Shown here: piece by piece, positions 10,860 through 24,420 of the stretch
Layout: every line of letters starts with the position of its first letter
How positions within the stretch are numbered: position 1 is the first letter of the stretch
Assembly: GCA_003342895.1 (NCBI GenBank)
Contig: PTFA01000082.1
Span: forward strand, 3,274,882 to 3,338,881
Length of the DNA: 64,000 nucleotides
From: Casuarius casuarius
Lineage: Eukaryota > Chordata > Aves > Casuariiformes > Casuariidae
Direction of reading: 5' to 3'
Made by a program: the position numbers and the translations under genes
Notes under the pieces: generated by a model
The model's database searches: none
The model's input: the letters and a program-made list of their open reading frames with translations, nothing else
Told to the model about the DNA's origin: nothing

Positions 10860-10865
10860 GTAAGT

Positions 10866-13800
10866 TACAGAGGTCAAAACATTCTGCTCCTGAAAAATAA
10901 ACGTCTCCTTCCCCATGACTTGCCTCAATGTTTTTTTTCTTCCCAGAAAAATGAATATTTTTAATATATAATAAATATTTATATCTCTATATACTTCTAC
11001 TTGTCAGTTGCTTTTTCTTGGACACTGGGAGGAATATTCTGATGATACCACTGTTAAGGCACTGAATAATAATGTAAATGCCATTTTCATAAGAAGTGTC
11101 TGGATTTTGTTTTGTTCTAGCATACTTTTCCCTTATATACAATGCTTAAATAAGAACAAACCTAAAGATTATCCTGAAAGAGCTCTTCAAAAAAGTTACC
11201 ATTTTGAACCCCAAGGTACTAACATATAGCCTACGTAGGAAAATGACAATGTATGAAAGCATACAATGTTTTAATTCATTTTAAGTTCATATATTATGAC
11301 TGTTAAGATTCTGGAATAATTATTTTTCAGGTCTTTGGTTTTTAAAAGTGTTTTTTAATCTTTACAAAATAGGTCTGTTTTTCCTCAAAAAACATATTTT
11401 GAAAAACATATGCTTCTCAAGCAGTCTGAATGGAGCAAAACATGTTGATTTTGGTTTGTTTTGCTTTCATACTTTAGCATTTGGGAGCACAAGGCAAAGG
11501 CAGAGTGCCATCTTGCATTTTTTTGAAGGTGGCAAAACTCCCGTTGACTTAGTCAGATCTTTGCTTGAGTACTGCTAAGTACCCTCTCCCTCTCCATCTC
11601 AAACGCTCAGATCCTGAGATTTCCCTCATGAAAGTCAATGATCAAACTTCCAATGACTTCAGCGCCTGCTGCATTAGACAGCACCAACTGGGGAAAAACA
11701 ACAAAATAAACTGAAACTCAAAAAAAAGCCCTAAAGTGAGAGTCTGCCCAAAAGATGGATTAAATCAGCAAAGCTGAGAGCAAAGTATTTTTGATTGAAC
11801 CTCAAAATTTCTAGTTAGAATATCCTTTTCAATATCTTAATGATGTTGCTTAGAAGACTAGAGCTATCTAAACCAAATAGTCTGGAGTGAGCTAGTGGGA
11901 GCAAATAGATGACACAAATAACAGCCGCCCACCACTCCTAACAGCCCATTTCTTCAAAAATTGCAAGGAGGAACAAGCACAGCAGAGTCCATCAGGTAGC
12001 AAAGAGAAGAAATAGAGTAAGATATTGTTTACTGCCTTATCCTGGCCCCAAGGATAACCTCAAAGCTTTCTTCCGAGTGCAGACCTATTCTGCTTCAGAG
12101 ACTATAGCAGTCTGATGGAGAGAGTTCTGGCCTTATCATAAACATCCTAACTGGAGCCCCGTTGAGAGGTCCTATCATGAACTTCAACCCACACAGCCCC
12201 CCAAACCTACTACAGTCAACGGGATTTTTTTCTTGCTACAATATGTTTAGGTGAGTTTAAAAGCTAATGTTCAAGTCTCAAGTGCAAAAGTCCTAAAATT
12301 TTCTGACATTTTCAATGATAACCAAAACAACATATTTTTATTAGGAATATTTATCTTTGCCTTGAACATTATATCTCTTTATCAAAGTATGCACAGTGCT
12401 AATAATCAATAAGATCATACTTTATATTCTCTTTGCAGTTCTTTTAATACCAGTAAAAGATTTAAGGCAGTAGGGAATCCGTAATTCCTCCTTTGAGACG
12501 TACTTAAAACAAACTGGGTGATTCACTGCTACAGAATGGTAAGACCTTGAATATTTTATAAATAAGGATAACAATCCTAGTATTCAACAGGCAACTTGTG
12601 CCTAAATCTTGATGATTTTATGCTTTGGTAACAGTAATTGCCTTGAATGTGACTTCAGGGCTTACAGCAACTTTTGAGCCCTTTACTGCTAAGATTATTT
12701 TCAATTTTTTTTTTACTCTAGATAATCCCCTCATCATACAGGATAAAAGCACTTGGTCAGCTTTTGCAATGAGGGGTTGCTGAAATCACATTCTCTGCTT
12801 GTCTCATCAGGGTAGTAGCTATATATAAAGTATTTGTATTAAAAACTAGCAAGGAAGCTATCTGATAGAAAACTGTTTTCTTCTTTTCCTCATTTGAGTT
12901 AATCCCCACTGATTGATACCAACAATTCTGCATAACTCTGAGCCTGTCTGTAGTTTTTTCTTCATCTTAATGAAGCTGGGTCATAGGAAAGGACTGGAAC
13001 TTAACTCAATTTAGGTATTGCTTGAACTCCCAGGTAGCATACTTTTATACCAATTGACCCACTTTTTAGGCCCATCCATTGCCTCCTCTCTTCCACTGCC
13101 CTGAACCAAATTAACTTCTACTTTCTTCGAAGCTCTGCATTACCTAGTTCCACTCTGTATACCCAACCCTTAATCTTAGTCACACTTGCTTCACCAATGA
13201 GGACAGCTTCTCCACAGCTCAAAAATAATTTCACATTATTTAGAATGTGAAAAACTCCCAAAACACCAAGTGACCATCATATCTTCCTGCAAATCTTTTT
13301 TTTCCCCATTATGTGTACAGCATTTACGTTAGGCATCGTCCTGGGCAGGTCTGGTAAGAGATTTTTCAGTGGAAGGACCATGCGTAGCAGAAGGACTGTA
13401 GTCCCAACAACCTTAAAATCTGAGCAAGAAATAAACAGGCATCACTCACTGGAAAGCAGCAATTGCAGAGAAAGGAGAAATTACTGATACAATAGCTCCT
13501 TAAAAAGCCCTGTTGGTCTTTGCAGGGAGCCAAAGTGCAAACTAATGTCAGCTTCTTACTGTCTTACAGAACTAAGACCTGGAGAGCAGCTTCCAGGATG
13601 TGCAAACATGCTTGTGTCTCTCTATTTCATGACCAATAGTGTAAAAAGTGGACCTGTCAGTCCTACTGGGGCAATATTCAGCCTTTTCCCATTAAATGTA
13701 CCTGTCAAGCTCTGACAAACAGAAATGCTTCCTGTAGTTCCCTATTTTGAGCTCAAAGGTTAGTTGGGTCTTGGCCATTTTTTTTCTGCCTTATGCCACC

Positions 13801-16800
13801 TAATGAGTTTAGCTCTAGGAAGATTGTTTATTTAACATATAGTACAAGAAAATGGAAATCAGGAGAGCTGATTCTGAGAGCTCCACCACTGACTCACTGT
13901 CTCACCTTGGGCAAGTCTTCAGTATCTCTATTTTGGTAAACCCCTCTATTTCATAGTGAAAATTTTCCATAGAAATTTTCATTAGTAATATTTTCTCTGG
14001 AACCATTTCTAACAGAAATAAGTATCAGAGAAGCTGGTCACAGGCAGTAAAAAATAATTACATATCAAAATAAAAACTCATCATCTCTGTTCTCAGGTAA
14101 TACAAGTCTGGTTTGGTTCTCTTATGAGGCTGTATTTTGCCTGCTAGATGCTTTTAGAACACCTGCACTTTTACCACACTGGTTGTTTTATTCCCACTTA
14201 GTTCCACAGACATTGGTTTGCTTTACATTTCCAATTCATTAAGGAAAAAAAGTCTGCATAGTAAAAAAGGACTACTCAAGCCATTTTGTCTTTTCTAGCA
14301 TCCAAGCCGTCAGTACCATGTGCAGATACAACAGAGATGATAACATGCAGCAGAAAATGAATGTGTGGTGATCACATCATGTAGTAATAACCAGTGCACG
14401 TGCCACAGGAGGCAGTGCCAGGAATACCTAGCGGACACTGCAGACACTGTAGCCTCTCTTTGAAATCTGGGCACATTAGACATATTCCCACAAAATATTT
14501 CTTGTTCTTGCTAAGAAAATGTCACTCGTGACCTAGACTCATGGTCCATATAGTTTGATGTCCCGTGTAACACTGGCTAGTTGTTACACAGGAAGATGCA
14601 ATTCTTCACCCCTGATTATGCAGATCATTTTGTGATGTTTTCAGTCAGACAGGTCTTTGTGGCTCTAGTGATTCACTTACTTACTCCTCAAAGCATGAAG
14701 ACATACGTGCTGTACTTTTTGAAAGCCAGTTTAAATGTTTCTCTTACCCACTCTGCATCTGACCATTATGCTAATTAAAATTTCTCTTTCCTGCATAACT
14801 ACTATATCTAGCTCAAGTCAGTAGATGATCACTATATTCCTGAGTTATTGTATGCATCATGTATAGGCACCTTGTCTGGAAAAGTTTGTGCTAAATCTCT
14901 GTGTTAAACTAGAGTGGACTCAATTAGGTGTTAACTGGTTCAAAACACTTTACAGAGGCACAATTCTAATAATGCAACGTACTAAGCTTACTTTCAACTC
15001 TGACACCGACAGCCTAACACCAGATTCTTAAGTAAGAACTAGACAGCAGCAGATCTAACAGAGACCGCTATTTCTTTTTACACCCTTGGTTCTGAGGGAA
15101 ACTTCTTCCTCAGGTTTCCTCTCATCATCTCATGAAGGCTCTTACATTCCCCTGGGGATGTGAGATAATTGAAGAAGGTGAGTCATTTATTTAAAAGCTA
15201 ATGATAGAACAACAGGCTAATTCACTCAGGTCCCTAAAAGACAAAAAAAAGAATACAGGTGTACCCAACTTTATTATTGTTAGGAATTTAATTGTATAAT
15301 ATCCTTCAGTAATAACACGGTTGTTCTCTCCTCAGAAAGTATAAACTTACAATTTTTGGTGGCGAGCTAGTCAGTGTTGTGCTACACACTTCTTACACCA
15401 AGATAACTGACTAGTGTACTTGGACCAGTACTCTTGATGAATACAACAGTGAATCCTCAAGCCTTGTGCTGACAACTTCTTTACAAATGTGTGCGCCTAA
15501 ATTCTGCTTGGGAACAGAAAAGGACATNGATCCCAATCATGTCTATGTGTACCAGTACTTTTGATATCTTCTAATTCAACAAGCATTTCGGCATTTGCAA
15601 GTTACTTCCAGCAGCCTTAGTGCCCTACTCAATGCCCTACATATGTATTTGCAATGCCCTTTATCCAGCTCCCCACCATTCTGTGCAAATTCTCTCCAAA
15701 TAAGCACTGGAAACTTTTGACTTAATTGCAGTGGTGTTTCACGGTATCACCAACCAAAAGGCTGAAGGATTCAAAGATACGAATGAAAAAAAAAATATCC
15801 ATCAAGAGATCCTAAACATTTTAATCTGTATTACATTTCTGTTCTTCCAGAGGTACTCTGATATCTGAGAACTCCTCCTAAGTGCAATCTGCTGATGGTA
15901 CCAGCTGTGCTCATTTAAGCTGGTGGGTTACTTTCAATCATGAACTTTCCACTTGCATCCCTGTTGATGCAATAAGCAAATTAATAATCTTCTAGACACA
16001 CTGTAAACATTTAATGTCCTTCTTGAACTTTTTAAAAGAGTTATTATCCTTGGGTTGAATTAAAAGAAACTTCAACCAAGATTGTTGTTCTATACTATAA
16101 AAATACACCACTAATTGAAGCCTTTTCAGATTCTATCTCACAGGCAGCTTATTTGTGTTTAACATTGGCTTTGTGAAAATTTTATGTTAGAAACCAGAGG
16201 GAAATTTTCAGTAATGTCAACACCTTTAATTTAAGGCCTGCTGATCATTTTCAAAATCTCATGACAGAAGATGTCCTGTATCTCTAGGAACTCACTTTTG
16301 ACTCTGTCTTTCCAGATTTTAAAGAGAGGGCCAGTCTATGTGATTAATCTGAGCAGCAGAAAAAGAACTACTTTACCTACTTCAAGGCACCTTCCTTCAG
16401 GAAAAAAAAAATTCACTTAAAGAAGTCAAACGCATTGACAGCTTTCATAAAAATAGAGTTTAATTCAAGACTTCACCTTTAGCAGAGGTCTCTTCTCACA
16501 CATTAAGTTGTCTATACTTATAGTACATAGATTTCTATTCAAATAGCAACTGTTGTGATGCACTTAACATAGCCTTCAAGATTTACTCAGGTTTGCCCTT
16601 NGAAAAATTTTTGACCTGTTTTATATCTAAAATACAATAATACAGTCTGCAAAATCAAAACATCACAAAGTTAAGTTGGGGTATACATTTCTGATCAAGA
16701 AATTAGAAAATCTGCCAACTCATCTTATTAATGAAGTTTTATGCTAGAACAATTCCTATACATCAGTTAGATCCTATAGTTTCTACTTAGGTAAAACTTT

Positions 16801-19582
16801 TGTTGAAGATAAAGGAAGTATTTCATGAGTAATACATGTAAGGATAAAGCTGAATAAAGAACAAATACCTCCATAGCTCTTATGTTTTTTGTTCTCAGAA
16901 CAACAGTGGTAGCTTGTAAACCTATTTTCTTTTTGTATTATTTTGATATAATTGTTCCAATTTGCACAGTGAATGTCAGTGTAAAGATAACAAGATGTGT
17001 AACATGACAGAGTGAATATATTTCAAGGCTTCCTTCCAGAAAACACAGGACTGAAATTAAGATCTCCAGTTTTTTGGTTTTTTTTTTTTAAACTTTTCTT
17101 TAAAACACCATGTGTTGCCACAAGATTTTGGCAAAGCACTTCTTTTGGGAAGAGGGGGGAGGAGAAGGAAGAGCAGGGGAGGAACCTAGAAATCTCCACC
17201 TTTTGGCTGTCTCAAGTACTTGTCTGCCTGGTAGCTCAATATGATGCAATTAATGAACAGCAATCCTCCACCCTCAGTGCTTCTTTTCCTTTCTCGAGAC
17301 AGATGTGCTGGCAGTATGGCACCTTCTTTAAAGGAATTCAGTTTTATGGAAGCTGATCTCTGTCAGGAGACATGAGTGGCTAGAAGCTTTTAGCTGTCTC
17401 ATGTATTCTCAAGCAAAATCACCAGGTCTCCTGCCAAATATCTAGGGAGAATATCATAGAAAACAGATGAAAACCATTTCTCTGCAAGGTCCAAAGGCTT
17501 CCTTTTTGCCAGATTCCTTTTAAATGTCTGTGCATGCTGAAGTTTCCTTTGCTTGTCTTAGAAAAGAAGTCTCTCAGACAAATATATTTGATTTGCAAGG
17601 CATCTTTATTCCCTGATATGCTGCACAAGGTTTATTCTGCTTAACTTCCATTCTGTTCCTCCTAGACACATTTCCACAGACAACCTAAAGGTAAGCACCT
17701 AATGAGTTACCTGTTAATCAGTGGTGCTAAATACTCACAATTCCTACCAAAATCAAGAACTTTTGAAAAGTAGGATACTTAACCCTTAACCTACTTCTAG
17801 CCCCCAGTCTTTTTCTCCCCCGCCCCAGATAGAGAAAGGTATATATATACTTAACTTTACTTACTCAAGTAATTGTATTAGACTAAGTAGAGTCATACTT
17901 GGACATACTTAAAGAAATCCGCTACAGCAAATTCTTAAAATCAATTACAATACACTAATTTGGAATCCCATTAAGTCTATTGGGAAATAACTGCTGTTAA
18001 TCTGTTGTATCTTGTAGTGAGAGATGGCAGTAGATAGTCCAAACACAGACATGAGAATCCTAGTCTTTCTTCCAGTAGGAAGCACAGCCCCAAAAAGCAT
18101 GACGAATATTTCTCCCTAGTATCACCCAGCTGTCACAAGAGGAAGAGGTATGGCATAACTGTCATCTCCAGGCTTTGATTCGCAGAGCCTTACAAAAGCC
18201 ATCTAAAGGATGGAAACAGAATAAAATCTTTCCTCCAACACAGTATGTCACATTAGGGATGAGAAAGTTTTTAGCTTAACCCTCTAACTCTTGTGAGAAC
18301 AACAAATTACCATCTCTACTAGGATTTTACCTTACCTAATTCGAGTTAATACAGATTTTCTTCCCCTTCCTCTTAACTATGCACACATTTCTTGAGTGTA
18401 CAGGCAAGTACACAACTGAAAACTGGCTAATAAGGATGGCTTTATAATTAACAGGAATAGTTTGGGGTTTGCTACAAGGTCCCAAGACACTTCTCAATTA
18501 TACCTCAAAACCAATAAAGTTGAATTCACGCAACAATATAATTTCTTTCCCCACCTATAGTTTCAATTTAACACCAAGAGGAATTAGACAGCTTTCTTTG
18601 GATTATGATATACAAACCACTGAAATATTTCTAGGCTATGAAACATCATAAAGGGGCAAAGCCAAGAGAATTCAGTCATACTATAACCAAACCATCTGCA
18701 AACTTAAGCACCCTNGATATTCTAATCTACGTTTTAAAATATATGTTTAATAATTAATCATTAAACTATTAAAATGTGATTGTGATTTTGGGTGAATATC
18801 TATTTCAATAAATAGGTATAACACCTGTTTGGAATAGAAGCAGAACGAAAGCAAAAGGAGTTGGTTTTTTACTCATAATGTAATGGTTTGTTTTTCATAT
18901 TCAACTACTGAACGAGCTTAATTTTTGTACTCCATTATCTTTTCTCCCGTTTAATTTCATATCCTATTGGGGGTCAGATACACCATAAGCTGTCAAATGA
19001 TATTCAGTCCTCTTGATCGTGGAAATCTACACAATTTCACTTTTTCAGACTCCTCTCTACTGCTTTCCTCTTTATTCTGTATGTGAAATCCACATCAACA
19101 GCCAAAGTCAAAGAGCCACGCAGGATAAAAGTCTAAGCTGAAGAGCTAACTACAAAGACTTTAAGGAAACCACCATTTCCTAATATTGCTAATGTCCTGC
19201 TTCAGAGAAAGATCAAAGGAAAACAGTAATTCCCAGAATATTTAAAATAATCTTGGAGAGGATGGGCTTTTTTTGTACATTTTAAAGTCTATGGAAACAT
19301 ATTTCAAAAACAAAAAGCTTTCTAGGAATTGTCTTAGAGTTAAGCCCTGTAAACATCTACTCAACACAAACTAGTTATCTACAGGATAGGATGGATTTTC
19401 TTGAATTAGCATTGAGCTATTGAAAGTGAAATATTAAGAGCTTCACATCAACTAATGCACCATTTGAACAGAAAGATGGAACAATAATCCCAAAGAAGGC
19501 CAGTAGGACATTTTCAATGGATCTGCTTGAGATGCCTCAGTTCAGTGTCTATGATACTAAAGCCCCAGTAACTCTAAATATT
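10866..19582. other. Intergenic, AT-rich, no gene recognised
   Basis: Only short ORFs without supporting splice sites or recognisable domains. One MIR-like fragment lies at about 13866-13935. Otherwise the segment is unique AT-rich DNA with short A and T runs. It could hold regulatory elements of TBXT, but I see no motif cluster strong enough to name. Confidence 0.55.
13866..13935 (+). repeat. MIR-like SINE fragment
   Basis: The stretch contains accttgggcaagtctt followed by tatctctattttggtaaa. This follows the MIR core region pattern in which a 'ctgtgtgaccttgggcaa' type segment is followed by 'tctctgagcc...' and 'tgtaaaatg'. MIRs are ancient tRNA-derived SINEs shared by amniotes, so a single eroded copy is expected in a bird or reptile. 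Confidence 0.6.
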
Positions 19583-19602
19583 TTTATTGCAATGTTTTAT
19601 TA

Positions 19603-19785
19603 CTAGGCTTCAACGTAGAACTCTTCAAGTAGCTGCAAAGGCACTATCTTCCCTTCCACATGTGCCTGAAGAGCTTTGCACATAGCATTGAGGAATTCCT
19701 CTTCCAAAAAAAAGTCTTGATGAGAGTCTCCTTCAAGAGAACATGTCCATGGAAGCTTCAGGTAGGGAAAGGCAATTGCCCATTT
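19603..19785 (-). CDS. Candidate terminal coding exon, unrecognised
   Basis: A minus-strand frame of about 60 codons ends in TAG at 19603-19605, with AATAAA at once after the stop (19596-19601) and again at 19583-19588. A possible acceptor (ctgacactctgcttag) lies about 36 bases upstream of the first Met. The predicted end is acidic and helical (FFLEEEFLNAMCKALQAH, then VPLQLLEEFYVEA). I recognise no family. It lies 2 kb downstream of a minus-strand donor at the 22-kb CpG island, so it might be the end of a short gene. A chance frame is the main alternative. Confidence 0.2.
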   Translation of the reverse strand, partial: KWAIAFPYLKLPWTCSLEGDSHQDFFLEEEFLNAMCKALQAHVEGKIVPLQLLEEFYVEA

Positions 19786-20062
19786 CATACTTGTTTTGAA
19801 ACTACTTTCTTCAATCTAAGCAGAGTGTCAGCTCTAAAAGACAATGTATGAAAAAGATTTTTTTTTTAATGTGTTGCCAGAAGCTGCACTCCTCATGCAG
19901 AACTGTCTGAAGATCTTGCATAAAAAGGCAGGCAGCAAGAGCATGTTATTCTGAAAAGGGAATGCCGACTCAGCAATTCGTGTCCTTTAAAGAACACTAA
20001 TCATATTTAGCAAGGAGTTTTTTTCCTAAATATTTCCTCCTTTCCCCACCAACCTGTCATAA

Positions 20063-20089
20063 AGGGCGGGGGGGAAGGGGGGGAAGATG
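20063..20089 (+). repeat. G-rich tract
   Basis: Interrupted G runs (gggcggggggg, aaggggggg) form a short G-rich simple sequence with quadruplex potential, in otherwise AT-rich DNA. Confidence 0.7.
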
Positions 20090-20267
20090 TAAAATTCTTT
20101 TTCTGGAAATATCTTCACTCCAAAGGAATGCGAGAGTAGATGGCTTAAGAGCTTTGCCTCACAGTTACTGTCATTTGAAGGTACTTCCTTTGCCAAAGGT
20201 GTCCAGATAAAAGAAAACTATCATCTTTGCTATAAATATTTGTTTAATAAACCACTACTTTTTTTGC

Positions 20268-20284
20268 GGGGGGGGGGGGGGGGG
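20268..20284 (+). repeat. Poly-G tract
   Basis: Seventeen consecutive G following a T run. Simple repeat; exact length is uncertain. Confidence 0.85.
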
Positions 20285-21776
20285 ATTTAACTTCAGGCTT
20301 AAAGCCCACTGGGTGGTTTAAGTTAAAACTTAGAGGTTGAGTCAATTCTCATGACTATTCATCAACAGCCAGATAAATAACGACTACAGAGTATAATGAA
20401 ATATTTTTTTTCTCCCCTTCTCATTGTTCCCTTGACTCCTTTGAGCATATATTCTCTGTTAGTCTAGCAAAGGAAGCAGATAAATATTAAGCTCTAATTT
20501 TCTACATAGATGTCATTTTCATTAAAGAGGCTGTATTCCAAACTTAGTTTAATTAAAACAAAGCAAAACACTAAGAAGACATATTAGCTTTATTATTTAG
20601 AGACTGCCCATAATTTTCCACCTGACTGCAGATTCATAAAAAAACCCTATAAACTGTCTCAACTTCTCTAAGATTTTTTTTTTCTCGAGTTAGCTAGTTT
20701 AAGTAAAAATATCCTTCTCCTCAGTGAAAACTCACTGTGAATGATTACTACAGTACTCATCATTTCCAAGTCATTTCCCCAGGAGCGTAACAGGAGTGAG
20801 TAAGACAAATCTAGATAAATCAGTGTACTATGTCCTGGTTTGCACTACGGCATTTGGCTTCCTAATTTCCAATCTTGATTTCTAATCATTGGCTTATATT
20901 TGGCAAATATCTGCCTTACTTTCACACATTCCAAAATAGTGAAATGTGTGAAAGTTTTAAGCTGCCTGCTTCTTTTTTGCCTGTTGTTTCTTGTGAGTCG
21001 CATGTTTTAGTTTTAGTATTATATTATTTAGTATTATATTGAATAGAGTTCAGTTTGGAGGGATTGATGGTTGGCAGAGTTTTTTTGAGGATCAGACAAT
21101 GATATGTAGAAGCTCAATATATACATGCGCAAGTTCAGAATTTAGTCTTAAAAATGTAAGGAAAATACACTTNTGGCTTCAGTAACACTAGAAGTTAAAT
21201 AATGATTGCAAATAATGACTGCAACCCTTATAGCAGTCAACAACCAGATTTGAAAATCCACCTACACAAAACCAGATCATATAAACTCTTCAGATGGGGG
21301 ACTATCACGTTATAACATCGCTCCTTAATTGACACAGTTGCTCTGCTTTAAGCAAGTTGCAGTACAGTAGATCAACTCAGCCTTTTGTAAGTATATTGGT
21401 ATTTGCTATTTAATCAGATTTTTCCGGACCTTAAGCACAAGAACACACAGCAATGCCTCACAAACTATGTCATCAAATCGAGATGTTTAACACCTAAATA
21501 AGGTAACACAATACCGTTACAAGTCCCTTAAAGACTCTCAAACTGCTCACAAAAGTGATATGCAAGAGATGCACCCTGAACCACAAAACCCAGTAACTCA
21601 GCAACTCCAGGTGACTGTGCTGATGGCTCAGCAGTAGCCTTAGGGGCCAAGAGCTGTACATTAGCCTAGAAAGCCTAAAAGACATCAACCAAAACAGGAA
21701 ACCTTGAGGGCCGAGTTACCTGTCAGATAGTACCTCATCACAAGCACATCACCTGTTCAGTGACAGGGCAACTTAC

Positions 21777-22117
21777 CTTCCAGGTACGGGCTGGGTATTT
21801 CCAAGCTCCTACTAGAAACCCAGAACTAGCTTCCTGCGCCTCCTCAGTCTCCCCCGCGCAGGCCTGACACCAAGCAGAGCTCAAGCCGCAGAGCAGCCCT
21901 CCTCGCCCGGTCCGGCAGGAAGGCAGGGAGAACGCCGCTGCCGGGACCGGGAGCGCCGGGACGCCGCCTGCCGCGGGGTCCAGAGAGGGGCGTTTAGCCC
22001 GGGGAGCCGCTCCGTCTGCTCGTATGGGGGAGGCCAGGCGGAGCCGGGCGCCACGCGGGCGGCAGCATCGCCCGCGCTACCGCACCCTGCCAGGCCCGCG
22101 GTCACGTGGCCTGGCAA
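21777..22117 (-). ncRNA. Possible first exon of a minus-strand transcript from CpG island
   Basis: A strong minus-strand donor (GGAAG/GTAAGT, GTAAGT at 21771-21776) lies at the left edge of the CpG island at 21.83-22.40 kb. This suggests a transcript that starts inside the island and splices leftward. The island portion has a 78-codon minus frame (21881-22117), but it ends before the donor and looks like GC-rich noise, so the exon is more likely untranslated or part of a long noncoding RNA. Its 5' end is not defined. Confidence 0.3.
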
Positions 22118-22400
22118 AATAACGGCCGCGGGGGTGGCGGGCTAGGTGCGGTCGTTAACGGCCCATGCCGCGCGCCGTGTTCAAATGTCTCCCGCGAGAG
22201 GGCTGCGAGCGGAGGGGTGGGAGGTTACTGCTGGCTGTTGCAGGGACTGCTGCTCCTCAGCAGCCTTATCAGGGCGTGCGGGGCGGCCGGGCCGCTGCGG
22301 TGCTGCCCCGCCGGTGTTAGGTGGTTGCCGCTGAGGCGCGCCACGAGGGCTCCCCGCCCGTCCAGGGGCCCGGTNTGCCTTGGGTGTGCAAAAGCATCTA
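21835..22400. promoter_or_regulatory. Third CpG island, promoter without an assigned gene
   Basis: Very CpG-dense, about 565 bases in AT-rich surroundings, with no TATA box but an E-box CACGTG at 22103-22108. Such islands nearly always mark a promoter, often bidirectional. The only nearby splice signal I trust is the leftward donor at 21771-21776. A plus-strand GTAAGT donor near 23190 is possible but distant. Lies about 14.8 kb upstream of TBXT. Confidence 0.7.
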
Positions 22401-23357
22401 GCTCCCTGCGTGTAGTCTAAGGGCTCCAAGAAAGGAAAATGACTTCCGAGTGATGTCGAGCTGCCTGGCTCACTCTTCCTTCTGAAAGTAATGATGGTGC
22501 TGCTCTGACCTTTTACAAATGGGCTGGAGGTTACAGTATTTTCCAGTCAATAGAAACATGTTGCATGCCCTCTGCAGCCTGAGGGGGCAAAACCACACTG
22601 CCACCTGGCAGGGCTGCAGCTGCCGGTGAGGTAGGGCTTTGGCATCCCTCAGTGTGTTGTGCCATGCCAGTGCAAGGCAGTGGCTGTGGATTCCTTGTGC
22701 CCAAAGACAGGCTGATTGGTGGCCTTTGCCACTCACATTTTGCTGCTTTCCTGGATGAGCTCAATGCAGGTACTACCTTAGGTAGGGTCAAATACACCTA
22801 CTGGAGCAGGGCTCTCAGAAGCCTGAAGTACAGGGAATGCTAAAGAGTTAGGCTTCAAAGCAGTCAGCCCTGCCAAGACAGTAAAGGTAAAGGTGACCTT
22901 CTGGCAGTTAAGGAAGTTACCTGCCTCTGGTTGAACTGCATCTGCCTGTGGCCTTTCAAATATGGAAAAACCTGGAGAGAGACAACCAAAGTCTTGGACT
23001 TATGTTCTTAAATTGTGCTGTGTCTAAATCCCTTGCCTCCCTGGAGACTTGTTTCTCTACACTTGAACCTATGAGTTGCTCTGATCCTCCTATGGCTCTA
23101 CAAAATCTCTGCAATCTGCTAGCAGCAGCAAAGTACACTGTTGTTGTGCCTGCCTTGTTATGGAAGCACCACCAAGAAAGGAGAAAAAGGTAAGTACCCC
23201 CAAAAGTTTAGCAAACAGAGCGTACTGTTTCCCCTTGTTTTTTAAATGTCCTTTTCATAAAACTCTAGCAGCTGGTATTAACATTTTGCAAGCAGCGGTA
23301 TATGTCTCTGAAAGTTCCCTATGAACTGATTGCATCCAGTAATGAGGTAAATGGCAA

Positions 23358-23392
23358 ATATATATATGTGTGTGTATATATATATATATGTA
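23358..23392 (+). repeat. TA/TG dinucleotide microsatellite
   Basis: Alternating TA with a central TG block, ending at tgtac. Simple repeat, probably length-polymorphic. Confidence 0.85.
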
Positions 23393-24407
23393 CAAAAGTA
23401 GCGGGACTATAAGTAATATCTGCTCGATGACTGCAGTAAGGATCCTTTTTGGTCAGCAGCCTTATTAGATGACTACTGTATAAAAAATACTGTATAAAAA
23501 GTTATTCAAGTGTCTCAGGAAGCTAATACTCAAATATCCTAGGTTTGTAAGACTACAATGGTAATGACAAAGCAGTGATTGATTGAGAAGGGATAGAACT
23601 TAGGAGAGTTACAAGAATTACATGATTTTAAAAATCAGTCCCAAATATATAGTTTGTTTTCTTTGTGGTGCTTATCAGAGTTTTAAGTTACTAATATGTT
23701 TTGTTTTGAAACTTGTTTTGAAGCAATGATTTGTTTCTGGCACTTACTGATGCACAAGAGTAGAAGTTAGAAACAATACAATCTTTTGAAGACAGGATTG
23801 ATTCCTGAGGTATATTCTTGTTCTTTACATTATTTGTCGTCTTATATTACCATCCATGTACCCTATTTTAGATTACATTTAATTAGGTGCAAATAACAAA
23901 AATATGATTTTAGATTGGTCCCTCAGCTCTATAATAAACATTTTTAAATTCTCAGTAAAAACGTTTAAACTTTCACTGGAGACTGATGGGGCTGCTAGGG
24001 TGTGTTCATGCAGTCCTATTGAAATGCTCTCCTCATTACGCAAGTGTCTGCAGTCTGCACTGATTTTGGTTTCCAAATGACTTCAGGTATGATGTCAGGG
24101 CTTCTAGATGACAGAATAACGAACGGCATGCTTCAGCACAACTGGTGATCACTAGAATTTGTTTAATATTGAAAGGGCAGGGGAATCAGAAGATGAAGAC
24201 CAGGTTATCTAGGCAATTTTCCTGGCAATGCAAAATTTTCTCCTACTATACTGATATCCTGTAAATTGCTAGGGAATTGCTGGAAAGGATGACAGCATTT
24301 TGTCACAGTTGTGATTAAAAGGCTGAGCCAGCTTTCGAATCCTTAGGGCCCCTTTAAATTGCCTCTCCTGTTGTCCTAATTCAAGTAGAATTTCACTGTT
24401 TTAAATT

Positions 24408-24420
24408 GGGGGGGGGGGGG
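24408..24420 (+). repeat. Poly-G tract
   Basis: Thirteen consecutive G preceded by ttttaaatt. Simple repeat. Confidence 0.8.

Noticed and set aside
22948..23193. Plus-strand frame ending at a GTAAGT donor near 23190
   Set aside because: The frame begins with GTG, has no clear acceptor, and stops at the donor; not convincing as a coding exon.
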